From: JAAFHB01 sp963675995
GTDB lineage: Bacteria; Bacteroidota; Bacteroidia; Bacteroidales; Prolixibacteraceae
Assembly: GCA_963675995.2 (NCBI GenBank)
Contig: CAXXIY010000001.1
Span: 1,488,001 to 1,552,000 of the forward strand
DNA: 64,000 nucleotides
Direction: 5' to 3'
Part shown: piece by piece, positions 35,470 through 44,255 of the stretch
How the letters are laid out: every line of letters begins with the position of its first letter
Numbering within the stretch: position 1 is the first letter of the stretch
The notes under the pieces: generated by a model
What the model saw: only the letters and a program-made list of their open reading frames with translations
Databases searched by the model: none
Told to the model about the DNA's origin: nothing
Translations under genes and position numbers: made by a program

Positions 35470-35910
35470 TTATTCAATAAAAAAATCCTTTTCAATCAGA
35501 TAGCTCTTTCGGTCGTGACTCCATGTGAACTGAACCTGATATCTTCCAATGGCGAGATGTTCTTTACCTAAGATTAAGGAATCAGAGCCTAGCGTTTCCC
35601 AAAATTGAAAATCCAGTTTTTTATCCGATGGCCTGTAAAAATAGATGTGCATACTATCGGTCATCTGACGGATTGTTTTCGAAAACCGGGCCACCAGTTT
35701 GGAGTTATGATTTAAAAGCAGTATACTGTCATTATAAACAGAAGAACGGTTTGTAATCTCCATCTGATTGGTGTAATCCGCCCCTTTTTCATAATAGTCA
35801 TTGGTTACCAAATCGTTATTCTGTCTGAAGGAAAATATGATGAATACAATCGCCAACGTTATGAATCCCATTAAAAAAATAAATATACTTTGTCCCCAGT
35901 TTAATTTCAC
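35470..35910 (-). CDS. ccoH: CcoH/FixH-family assembly protein
   Basis: A 146-residue protein with one transmembrane helix (about 8-30) and a periplasmic domain starting NDLVTNDYYEKGADYTNQM, the usual FixH beginning. The start codon is GTG (35908-35910), since no closer ATG gives the family N-terminus MKLNWGQ. FixH/CcoH helps stabilise and copper-load the cbb3 oxidase. The SafE-like gene follows after three bases. The 224-bp gap upstream towards ccoG is AT-rich and contains a 9-bp inverted repeat (AACCCTCAT at 35958 / ATGAGGGTT at 36000). Confidence 0.85.
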   Translation of the reverse strand: MKLNWGQSIFIFLMGFITLAIVFIIFSFRQNNDLVTNDYYEKGADYTNQMEITNRSSVYNDSILLLNHNSKLVARFSKTIRQMTDSMHIYFYRPSDKKLDFQFWETLGSDSLILGKEHLAIGRYQVQFTWSHDRKSYLIEKDFFIE

Positions 35911-36134
35911 ACGTATAAAGTTTAATTAATTCATATTTAGATTATTGACCCGTATGCAACCCTCATTGATTTATATTTTATCTTTTAAAATGCACGTTCA
36001 TGAGGGTTTCATTTGATCATCATTTATTTTTTAAAGCCGAATGGAATCGAAGATCAGCGAAGCTAATCGCAAGGATAAAAATTTCACGTTGAGAGATATT
36101 CTTCCTCAGGGCTCCTCTCATTTCTTCAACTCTT

Positions 36135-37505
36135 TTATTTCTCAGGCCCAAGAAAATTGGTAGTATATTTTTCAAGGAGTGTATCTCCATCAAAAATACC
36201 CAATTCAATCGGGGTGCTTTTCCCGGTTAAGGATTGCTTATTAAGATTAACGATTAGAACACTCTCAAGTATTCCCTGATTTTTTAAAATGGACTGACCT
36301 GTTGTTAACTGTAGTTTTCCGGATTCCGGAGTTAATAAATGTATGTGTAACTCTTTGTCAGATTGTGTTTTATTTATTATTTTAACCAAGTAAAGGTTGG
36401 AGTAGGTCACCGAATCAACCTGCTGATATATTGAGCCCGAAACGCGCAATATGGTTGCTTCTATTGGTTTACGATTTCCAATGGTTATCGCTAAAATAAT
36501 GATTAAAACCGCTAAAACTGCTGAATAGGCATAGGTGCGGCCATTTAGGACAGATCGTATCCCACTTTCGATTCCCTGGACTGAATCAAATCGGATCAGA
36601 TTTGGCGCCTTGTTAATCTTTTTCATCACGATATTGCATTCGTCGATGCAGGCAGTGCAGTTGATACATTCCAGTTGACTGCCATTCTTTATATCAATAC
36701 CTGTTGGGCAAACGGCAATACATTGATTACAGTCGATACAATCTCCGGAGTTCTTTGGTCCACGTGGTTCCCCTCTTTTATAGTCGTATATTACAGCAAT
36801 TGAACGGGAATCGAGTAAAACACCCTGAAGTCGGCCATAAGGGCAGATCATTGTGCAGACCTGTTCCCGGAAAAAGGCATAAATCCAATAATAAAAAAGG
36901 GAGATCCCTAACATAATGGTAAAACCCAGCAGATTTTCCTGAATTGGGGCGGAAATAATTTCAAGTAACCGTTCAGGTCCGATGATCCAGTTTAAAAATA
37001 TATTCGTAATTAAAACTGAAACAATCAGGAATACAGCATGTTTCGCGATTTTCCGGAAGAAGGTATGGGAAGTTGTCTTTGGCTTTTTATTTCCCTTGCG
37101 GTAATTTCCGTCGAAAAGATATTCGATGCGACGATAAATCATCTCCAGAAATACGGTCTGAGGACAAGCCCAACCACACCATAATCTGCCATAAATAACA
37201 GTGAACAATACGATAAAGACTACTGTAATGGCCATGATTAATGCCATCAGATAGGAATCCTGTGCCCAGATGATCTGACCAAAAATTGAGAATTTCCGGT
37301 TGGCAATGTCAAAAAGCATCAACGGATTCCCATTTATTTTAATGAATGGCGCCAGTACCAGAAAAGCTATCGCAATCCAACCTACTATTGTGCGGCGGGT
37401 GTACCACTTCCCCTTCGGTTGTTTCGCATAAATCCATTTTCGTCGGCCTGTTTCAGTAATGTTGATTGGGCGATCCCGAAAAGTGGATGGGGTTTCTAAT
37501 TCCAT
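36135..37505 (-). CDS. ccoG: Cytochrome c oxidase accessory protein CcoG (RdxA/FixG)
   Basis: A 456-residue membrane ferredoxin. Several transmembrane helices in the N-terminal half (with WCGWACPQTVFLEMIYRRIEY near 110), two 4Fe-4S motifs (DCIDCNQCIAVCPTGIDI near 258 and CINCTACIDECN near 282), and a C-terminal periplasmic domain. CcoG reduces Cu(II) for cbb3 oxidase assembly. It is 32 bases behind ccoP. Length and motif order are normal. Confidence 0.94.
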   Translation of the reverse strand: MELETPSTFRDRPINITETGRRKWIYAKQPKGKWYTRRTIVGWIAIAFLVLAPFIKINGNPLMLFDIANRKFSIFGQIIWAQDSYLMALIMAITVVFIVLFTVIYGRLWCGWACPQTVFLEMIYRRIEYLFDGNYRKGNKKPKTTSHTFFRKIAKHAVFLIVSVLITNIFLNWIIGPERLLEIISAPIQENLLGFTIMLGISLFYYWIYAFFREQVCTMICPYGRLQGVLLDSRSIAVIYDYKRGEPRGPKNSGDCIDCNQCIAVCPTGIDIKNGSQLECINCTACIDECNIVMKKINKAPNLIRFDSVQGIESGIRSVLNGRTYAYSAVLAVLIIILAITIGNRKPIEATILRVSGSIYQQVDSVTYSNLYLVKIINKTQSDKELHIHLLTPESGKLQLTTGQSILKNQGILESVLIVNLNKQSLTGKSTPIELGIFDGDTLLEKYTTNFLGPEK

Positions 37506-37537
37506 AATAAGATTTCAGTTGACAAAATATTTCAGAA

Positions 37538-38125
37538 TTATGGTTTGCATTCGACACCTTGAGGGGCTTTGGGATTAGCCGGATTGCTCCCCACGAGTTT
37601 TTTCCTGATAAACAGGGCGATATTTTTAATCTCCTCCTGGGTGAGCATGTTTTTGAACGGGGTCATCCCTTTTTCAGGTTTTCCTTCGGCTATCATATGG
37701 ATCACATTCTCTTCAGTACATCCGTTCAACCAGTAATTGTCGGTCAGGTTGGGACCAATCTGGTTTCCTTCACCTTTCATCCCATGACAGGCAATACACC
37801 CCTTTTGTGTGAAGAGCTGCGCACCGGCAGCGAGTTTCTCCTGTTCACCCATTACTGCTCCACCAGTTGATGCTTCCTGTTTTTGTTTTTTCTCCTGGTC
37901 AAAAGCGGCAGATTTCCGGTTATACTCGCTCACCTGATCTTTACCGTTTCCGGGATATCCAAAATAGGTGATCAGGTAGAAAAGCGAAAATCCAAAGGTG
38001 GCTATAAAAACCAATAAAATCCAGTTAGGTGCCGGATTATTTAACTCCGTAATCCCGTCAAAATCGTGTCCTTCGTGTTCCGTAGGATCTATGGCGCCGC
38101 TGGTGATCTTATCTTCTTCTTTCAT
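37538..38125 (-). CDS. ccoP: cbb3 oxidase subunit CcoP, single-haem form
   Basis: A 195-residue protein: an N-terminal cytoplasmic stretch, one transmembrane helix (about 34-52; WILLVFIATFGFSLFYLIT), a linker, and a C-terminal cytochrome c domain with one CxxCH motif (CIACH near 113). Proteobacterial CcoP has two c-type haems and about 300 residues; this one has only one. That short single-haem architecture also seems to occur in other Bacteroidota. It donates electrons to the CcoNO core. Gap of 97 bases to the small CcoQ-like gene. Confidence 0.9.
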   Translation of the reverse strand: MKEEDKITSGAIDPTEHEGHDFDGITELNNPAPNWILLVFIATFGFSLFYLITYFGYPGNGKDQVSEYNRKSAAFDQEKKQKQEASTGGAVMGEQEKLAAGAQLFTQKGCIACHGMKGEGNQIGPNLTDNYWLNGCTEENVIHMIAEGKPEKGMTPFKNMLTQEEIKNIALFIRKKLVGSNPANPKAPQGVECKP

Positions 38126-38222
38126 CGCAATTAATTTTGTATTTTAATATCCATTTTGAGTCCTTGTCAATTTTAACCTGCTGTTGAAGGTCTTTATAAG
38201 AGGATTATGTGTGGATATACGA

Positions 38223-38414
38223 TTAAATTTCATTTGATTCCAAATTATCATCATCAAGGATTGAAGTTTTGAACTTCTCCAAATCCTTTTTGGGGATTTT
38301 CATGGTCCGGTAAAGGACGACGAAAAAAAGTATCATAAATATGAACAACCCAACAATATAAAAGTATTGAATACCTTGTACATCTTTAAGAACGTCTCCT
38401 ACAAAACTCATCAT
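38223..38414 (-). CDS. ccoQ: Small cbb3-type oxidase subunit CcoQ-like
   Basis: A 63-residue protein with one transmembrane helix (about 15-36; IQYFYIVGLFIFMILFFVVL) followed by a charged tail, as in CcoQ/FixQ, which stabilises the oxidase. It lies between ccoNO and ccoP, the usual place for CcoQ. Sequence identity alone would not be enough, but size, topology and location agree. Starts 19 bases after the ccoNO stop. Confidence 0.78.
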   Translation of the reverse strand: MMSFVGDVLKDVQGIQYFYIVGLFIFMILFFVVLYRTMKIPKKDLEKFKTSILDDDNLESNEI

Positions 38415-38433
38415 CGACGGTTTTAAGTGATGG

Positions 38434-40572
38434 TTATTTTTTCTGGTTGGTGGGCGAGATGTCCCTGCCTAATTTATGTAAATAGGCAATCATTGCAACA
38501 ACCTCTTTATCAGTGGCTACATCTACTCCGGAGGCTTTTAGTTCATCTACAATCTTCTGGGCCTGTTCCCGGTAGTCGGCAACCGCTTTCTGATCGTAGT
38601 CCTTTGGATAAGGTACACCAAGAGTTTGCATCACTCTGATTTTAACAGGGATCTGACTTAAATCCACTGTATTCCTGGCTAACCACGGATAAGCCGGCAT
38701 AATGGTTTGCGGATTAATTTCCTTAGGTTTAGTAAAGTGATTATAATGCCAGATGGCTGTTTTATAGGTTGAGCTGCCAACATAACCTGCACGTGCAAGG
38801 TCGGGACCTGTACGGCGTGATCCCCACTGGAAAGGATGGTCGTAGACGAACTCTCCGATTTTGGAATATTCGCCATAACGGTCTGTTTCCCATCTCAAAG
38901 CTCTTACTTGTTGCGAGTGGCAATTGTAACATCCATTGCTGATGTAGATATCCCTACCGGCCAATTCAAGCGGAGAGTAAGGGGTAACTGAAGCTATTTT
39001 GGGGATGTTCGATTCTATTTTTAACATTGGAATGATTTCAACAGCACCACCAATGGCAAGTGCGATAAATACCAGAACGGCAAATACAACCCCTTTTCTT
39101 TCGATCAGGCGATGGAGTGATTCTCCATATTTACGGGAAGAGGAGTCTGTCAGCACAGGAGCTTCGGTCACTTCATCATCAACGAGCTTTCCGGACTTAA
39201 TTGTTTTTATCATATTATAGAAAAACATCAGAAATCCAATCAAGAAGAGCATACCACCCAATATCCGGGCATGGTACATTGGCATGATCTGGGTAGTAGT
39301 TTCCAGGAAATTGGGGTATGCCAACAAACCGTTCGGAGTATATTCGTGCAGCATTAACCACTGTGTTATAGCAGCCCAATATAGTGGTATCGCGAAAAGG
39401 AGTATTCCCAGGGTCGCAATCCAGAAATGGGTGTTGGCCAGCTTTTTAGAATATAACGGAGTTCTGAAAATTTTAGGAACAAGCCAGTAAAACATTCCGA
39501 AAATTAAGCCACCATTCCATCCCATCCCGGCGATATGGGTATGGGCGATGGTCCAGTCCGTAAAATGACTGATTGCATTAACACTTTTAAGCGACATCAT
39601 TGGCCCTTCAAAGGTTGCCATACCATAAGCTGTCAATGCTACCACCATAAATTTTAGTTCTGCATTGTCGCGTACTTTATCCCATGCTCCACGCAGGGTC
39701 AATAATCCATTGATCATTCCACCCCATGAAGGTGCGATCAGCATGATTGAGAATGTTACTCCCAGCGCCTGTACCCAGTCAGGTAATGCCTGATAAAGCA
39801 AATGGTGGGGTCCGGACCACATATAAAGGAAAATCAATGTCCAGAAATGGACGATCGAAAGTTGGTATGAATAAATAGGACGGTTTGAGGCTTTTGGAAG
39901 GTAATAATACATCAGGCCAAGCCAGGGCGTTGTCAGGAAGAAAGCCACTGCATTATGTCCATACCACCACTGAACCACAGCATCCTGGGCTCCGGCATAA
40001 ACCGGATAACTCTTGAGAAGAGAGAAGGGAATTTCGATGCTGTTGACAATGTGTAAAACGGCGACCCCCAAAAAGGTAGCCAGATACCACCACACTGAAG
40101 CATAAATATGTTTTACCCTACGTTTCAGGATCGTTCCAATCATATTCCATCCAAAGGTCACCCAGATAACGGCAATTAGAAGATCTATAGGCCATTCCAG
40201 TTCCGCATATTCCTTCCCTGAGGTAAATCCCGTTAACAGTGTTAATGCTGCCAGGAGAATGATTAATTGCCATCCCCAGAAATGGATCTTACTTAAGACA
40301 TCATTAAACAACCGGGCTTTTAAAACCCGTTGCAGGGAGTAATAGATACCGGCAAACATCGCATTTCCAATAAAGGCAAAAATAACCGCATTGGTATGTA
40401 CGGGCCTCGTACGACCAAAAGAGGTGTATTCCAACCCCAGGTTAAATGCCGGAAACGCTAATTGTAAAGCAATTAATAATCCCACGACGAGTGCAACTGC
40501 TCCCCATATCATCGTGGCCATTATAAAATACTTTACTGTTTTGTTGTCATAATTAAACTGCTGTACTTCCAT
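38434..40572 (-). CDS. ccoNO: cbb3-type cytochrome c oxidase, fused subunits CcoN and CcoO
   Basis: A 712-residue fusion. Residues ~1-470 form the CcoN part (haem-copper oxidase subunit I), with 12 helices and conserved His of HTNAVIFAFIGNAMFAG, WWYGHNAVAFFLTTPWLGLMYY and DWTIAHTHIAGMGWNG. Residues ~500-712 form the CcoO part with one CxxCH haem c motif (CYNCHSQQVRAL). This fused arrangement is common in Bacteroidota. It reduces O2 at low concentration and pumps protons. Flanked by ccoS upstream and ccoQ downstream. Confidence 0.96.
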   Translation of the reverse strand: MEVQQFNYDNKTVKYFIMATMIWGAVALVVGLLIALQLAFPAFNLGLEYTSFGRTRPVHTNAVIFAFIGNAMFAGIYYSLQRVLKARLFNDVLSKIHFWGWQLIILLAALTLLTGFTSGKEYAELEWPIDLLIAVIWVTFGWNMIGTILKRRVKHIYASVWWYLATFLGVAVLHIVNSIEIPFSLLKSYPVYAGAQDAVVQWWYGHNAVAFFLTTPWLGLMYYYLPKASNRPIYSYQLSIVHFWTLIFLYMWSGPHHLLYQALPDWVQALGVTFSIMLIAPSWGGMINGLLTLRGAWDKVRDNAELKFMVVALTAYGMATFEGPMMSLKSVNAISHFTDWTIAHTHIAGMGWNGGLIFGMFYWLVPKIFRTPLYSKKLANTHFWIATLGILLFAIPLYWAAITQWLMLHEYTPNGLLAYPNFLETTTQIMPMYHARILGGMLFLIGFLMFFYNMIKTIKSGKLVDDEVTEAPVLTDSSSRKYGESLHRLIERKGVVFAVLVFIALAIGGAVEIIPMLKIESNIPKIASVTPYSPLELAGRDIYISNGCYNCHSQQVRALRWETDRYGEYSKIGEFVYDHPFQWGSRRTGPDLARAGYVGSSTYKTAIWHYNHFTKPKEINPQTIMPAYPWLARNTVDLSQIPVKIRVMQTLGVPYPKDYDQKAVADYREQAQKIVDELKASGVDVATDKEVVAMIAYLHKLGRDISPTNQKK

Positions 40573-40625
40573 AATGTTAGTGTTTGTCTTGCCTAATACC
40601 TGATTAGTTTTAATTTGATATTTAA

Positions 40626-40811
40626 TTACTTATGAATCTCCTTTTCCTTTTCTGCCTCAACAGCAGTAATCTCATCCTCCTCAAATAAAATCCTGACTGA
40701 GGGGGTGAATGTGTCGTCGTACTGTCCGCTTTTAACGGCCCAAATGAACAGAAACAAAAAGACCATTGCAGCCAGCAGACTAACCCCAATGAGTAAAAAC
40801 ATGATATTCAT
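40626..40811 (-). CDS. ccoS: cbb3-type oxidase assembly protein CcoS
   Basis: A 61-residue protein with one transmembrane helix (about 3-25; MFLLIGVSLLAAMVFLFLFIWAV) followed by the family segment KSGQYDD, and a charged tail (AVEAEKEKEIHK). CcoS is needed for cofactor insertion into cbb3 oxidase. It is the first gene of the locus on the minus strand, 53 bases upstream of ccoNO. No FNR-type box was recognised in the 168-bp gap upstream. Confidence 0.9.
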   Translation of the reverse strand: MNIMFLLIGVSLLAAMVFLFLFIWAVKSGQYDDTFTPSVRILFEEDEITAVEAEKEKEIHK

Positions 40812-40979
40812 TTTTCTGTCTTTTTATTTGGTTCCGAATATAAACTTTTAATTACAAATACCAGTCATTGCAAAAGAGTTTAAAAGAAATTCGTCATTAA
40901 ATAAAAGCTACAACTTCGAATGGTTTTTGTTCAGAAATTGGTTTAAACGGATGAAATTTAGAAATGTTCCAAATAGGGT

Positions 40980-43900
40980 CTATCCGTTTAATCTGTTTAA
41001 ACCCGATTCCCCCAATTTAATCAGGTTCAGGCAATTTTGGTAATTCCTCCGGGTCAGATCATCCTCCCAAATCTGTAAATCGGGCAGTGAGACAGCAAAA
41101 TAGTCGAGTTTGTAATGATCGTTCAGGTGGGCATTCCCGAATCGGGTCAATATTTCGAAACGTTCTTTCGCTTCCAACTTTCTCCCCAAACGGATAAGGG
41201 CTAAACCCTGATAAAAAATGGTTTCAGGTTGCTGGTCGTTGTAAAATACAGCCGGAGTGGGTTCTTTCAACCCTTCAGCGGCTTTTTGCCAGTATTCTGT
41301 GGCTTGATCTTGAATTCCAAGACCGTCGAAGGCGCATCCCATCCAGTAAAAAATACTGTTTTCCTGGGCCCCATATAATTTTCCTTCGCCCAGGTTATCA
41401 GGATAGTGCTGTGCCTGAGCAAGCAAATTCACTCCCTTCTGAAAATCTTTCGAGGCAATAGCTTTCTTAGCCATCTCTGTCAGGCTAAAAACATATTGAC
41501 CGGTCACCTTTCCTTCTCCTCCCTCCCAGGGGTGGAATATCCTGTTTAAAATAAGGTCATATCCCTTTTCGTAGCGACCAAGTAGGTTAAATAGTGTGGC
41601 TTGTTCAAGGTACAAATCGTCTCGTTCGTTGACCAGATCAGGATGATTTTCAAAATTCTGAAGTCTGTATTCCGGCGAATAACCGAGTCGTTTGTACAAT
41701 TGGTCCAATTCCATGAAGATACGCGAATCGGTGCGATCGATCGCAAATGTTTTTTCGAGCTCCACAATCGTTTTTTCGGGAGAATGTTGCTTGTTAAAAT
41801 AGGCCAATGCCAGATTTCGATGTACCGTTGGGAAACGATCGTCAAGGTTTACCGATAATTCCCAGTTCAATATGGCTTCATCATATTGCCGTGCGTTGTA
41901 CCAGAAATTTCCGAGATAGTAAGGTGCTTTTGCATCAACAGAATTATTACTTTTAGCCCATTCCAAAACAACCACTGCTTCGATCTGGTTGGGAAAACAA
42001 TAGTCGGGAGAGACAGATGCGGCGAGGAGCAAAGATTGATCAGAAGCTCCCTTGTCTCCATCGTGAGCTTCAAACCATGCTTTGTAATAATAGGCCATCG
42101 GATTGACCGGATTCCCCTTTTGCTCCTGAATACCCAGATTGATCAGTTCATTGGCTTCAAAATAAAATCCGGCAGCGGCAAAATCAAGGGAAAATTCGAT
42201 GTAAGTATGTATGTTGCCGCGAATTAAATCTCTTAAATGGTTCAAACCCTTGTCAGGGGCGAGTAAATATTTTTCAAATAAAACTCCAAAATTAAAATGA
42301 TCCAATGCAAGTGAGTCTTTGATCAGTTGGTCCGCTTCGTCTCTCTTTTCCAATTTGCGAAGGATACTCACTTTTAGCTGTCTTGCCTTGTGGTTATGCC
42401 AGTTCCGTATCAGCGAGCGGTCAACCAGTTCGAGTGCCTCTTCCCATTCGTGTCTCTTCGCTGCTAATCTTGCCAATTGGAAATAACCACTCTCCATAAA
42501 TGGTCCGTTCCAGACCGATTTATAGAAAGCCTCAAATGCGTCATTGTCTTTTTGAAGATAACCTAAGGTGAGACCGAGATTAAAAAAAGGTTCCCCGTCA
42601 ATCGGGTTTGGATTTCGCTCCGTCAGGGTGGAAATTGCTTGACGAAAATAAATTTCAGCTTTTGTAAATTGCCCGCGACGCAGGTACCATAATCCTAATG
42701 CATTGTTGCAACGGCTATCTTTCGGATCGCGGCGGAGGGCCTCCAAATAGTAATCCAAAGGTTGATAGGTGGCATGGCGGTACTGTTCGAGATGCAATCC
42801 GGTAAGATATAATTGCCCGATACTTTCAATCTCCTCGGGAAGTTTTGCAGGTTTGGCCGGTTCAGGAATTGGATTTTTAACTGCTGATTCAGGCTTCCAG
42901 TCAACCAATAATTTTCCTTTGGATGTCAGAATGGTGATTTCCAATGCCGAAGGATCTGTTCCCAGAGGAAGGTCAACTATTTTTTCATACGAAGTGGACG
43001 GATGGAAATCAAAAATATCATCAATCAGGATGTTATCACCTGCCTTGAGGATGATTTTACCGGATAAATATTTTGCAGTAGTATAGGATTTTATGATACA
43101 TTTCCCCTCCTCAACCTGAAGATTCACCATCGCTTCTTTTGTAGCATTTTTCACAACACCAAGGTCGCGGTATGGCATAAAATACTGCGAAAAAGTTTTC
43201 TCCTCCCCTGGCATCAACCACGAGAAGTCGGGTTGATTATCGGTATAAACCCCGCACATCAATTCGATATAGGGACCATCCTCATCGGTAAGGTTGCGGT
43301 CCCAGGCACGTCCAAAATCACTGTGCCCCCATGTCCATTGTTTTTTACCGGGAGAGACATGATGGTTGGCAACATGGAGCAAGCCTCCCCGGCTGTCATT
43401 TTCGTAACCACCCACAAAGTTATATTTCGAATTGACAGCCATATAGGAAGTTGGAACAGGAATATTTTTATACCTGGAGATGTCGGTTCCGGGGGCATAA
43501 TCGACTTTATAATAAGTCCCTTTTGCAATTGGGAACTCCGACACATCGCGTTTGCCATGATCAAAAACGGCATTCACGTCAGGGGGGAAAACCGACTGAT
43601 AATCGTCGTTTACCTTAACAGCAGGATTGGCCCACCAAAGAAAGGTTTGCGGAAAATTGGTGCGGTTGAATAATTTTACCTTGATTTCAAGATATGCTTT
43701 ATCCGGATGCAGTGTGAATCCGGCCATCCCCCGGGTTCGGAACATCCGCTCTACCTCGCTGCACCAAACCGTTATGCTGCCATCAGAATTTTCTTCGATG
43801 CAGTGATCTATCGCTTCAAAAGTTGATGGTCGGTGGTGTTGCGGCCAGTTAAATTCGATCCCTCCTGAGATCCAGGGTCCTGTAAGCCCTACCAGTGCCG

Positions 43901-44255
43901 GTTTGATCACCTGGTTATAATAAACAAAGTGACGTTGTTTGGTTTTGTCAAAAGCCATTTGTACCCGCCCGCCCAGTTCAGGGAGGATCATTATTTTCAG
44001 GTATTGGTTTTCGAGATAGATGGCATTGTACTCTTTCTCTATTTTTTCATCCGAAATCTTCTCTATGACCGTATGCGGATAGACCACACCACTGCTCCCC
44101 TGGTAAACACGATTCTCGAGAAACATCGGATTTTTCTCCGGTTTTCCAATTTCATAGGTAGGAATGATCACTTTTTCGTACCAGGCTTTAACCTCCCCCT
44201 CCAAAGCAAGGGAGTCAGGTATACCTTTACATATATTATTTGGAACTTTTGTCAT
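40980..44255 (-). CDS. DUF5107 domain protein with TPR repeats
   Basis: A 1091-residue protein without a signal peptide, so probably cytoplasmic. Residues ~30-480 match the DUF5107 type (ENRVYQGSSGVVYPHTVIEK, PGGRVQMAFDKTKQR-like segment, GGIEFNWPQHHRPS), whose fold resembles galactose-mutarotase/carbohydrate-binding beta-sandwiches. Residues ~500-1060 are tetratricopeptide repeats (LGLWYLRRGQFTKAEIYFRQA, YLGNFWYNARQYDEAILNWE). It overlaps the preceding GH110 gene by four bases (ATGA) and is the last gene of the glycan operon. Likely binds or modifies sugars or oligosaccharides after import; activity unproven. Confidence 0.88.
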   Translation of the reverse strand: MTKVPNNICKGIPDSLALEGEVKAWYEKVIIPTYEIGKPEKNPMFLENRVYQGSSGVVYPHTVIEKISDEKIEKEYNAIYLENQYLKIMILPELGGRVQMAFDKTKQRHFVYYNQVIKPALVGLTGPWISGGIEFNWPQHHRPSTFEAIDHCIEENSDGSITVWCSEVERMFRTRGMAGFTLHPDKAYLEIKVKLFNRTNFPQTFLWWANPAVKVNDDYQSVFPPDVNAVFDHGKRDVSEFPIAKGTYYKVDYAPGTDISRYKNIPVPTSYMAVNSKYNFVGGYENDSRGGLLHVANHHVSPGKKQWTWGHSDFGRAWDRNLTDEDGPYIELMCGVYTDNQPDFSWLMPGEEKTFSQYFMPYRDLGVVKNATKEAMVNLQVEEGKCIIKSYTTAKYLSGKIILKAGDNILIDDIFDFHPSTSYEKIVDLPLGTDPSALEITILTSKGKLLVDWKPESAVKNPIPEPAKPAKLPEEIESIGQLYLTGLHLEQYRHATYQPLDYYLEALRRDPKDSRCNNALGLWYLRRGQFTKAEIYFRQAISTLTERNPNPIDGEPFFNLGLTLGYLQKDNDAFEAFYKSVWNGPFMESGYFQLARLAAKRHEWEEALELVDRSLIRNWHNHKARQLKVSILRKLEKRDEADQLIKDSLALDHFNFGVLFEKYLLAPDKGLNHLRDLIRGNIHTYIEFSLDFAAAGFYFEANELINLGIQEQKGNPVNPMAYYYKAWFEAHDGDKGASDQSLLLAASVSPDYCFPNQIEAVVVLEWAKSNNSVDAKAPYYLGNFWYNARQYDEAILNWELSVNLDDRFPTVHRNLALAYFNKQHSPEKTIVELEKTFAIDRTDSRIFMELDQLYKRLGYSPEYRLQNFENHPDLVNERDDLYLEQATLFNLLGRYEKGYDLILNRIFHPWEGGEGKVTGQYVFSLTEMAKKAIASKDFQKGVNLLAQAQHYPDNLGEGKLYGAQENSIFYWMGCAFDGLGIQDQATEYWQKAAEGLKEPTPAVFYNDQQPETIFYQGLALIRLGRKLEAKERFEILTRFGNAHLNDHYKLDYFAVSLPDLQIWEDDLTRRNYQNCLNLIKLGESGLNRLNG

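Noticed and set aside
36020..36208. 62-codon frame overlapping the 3' end of ccoG
   Set aside because: It overlaps a certain gene on the same strand and has no domain, no promoter and no conserved look.
40812..40979. FNR-type operator upstream of ccoS
   Set aside because: No TTGAT-N4-ATCAA-like palindrome is seen; the region is simply AT-rich.
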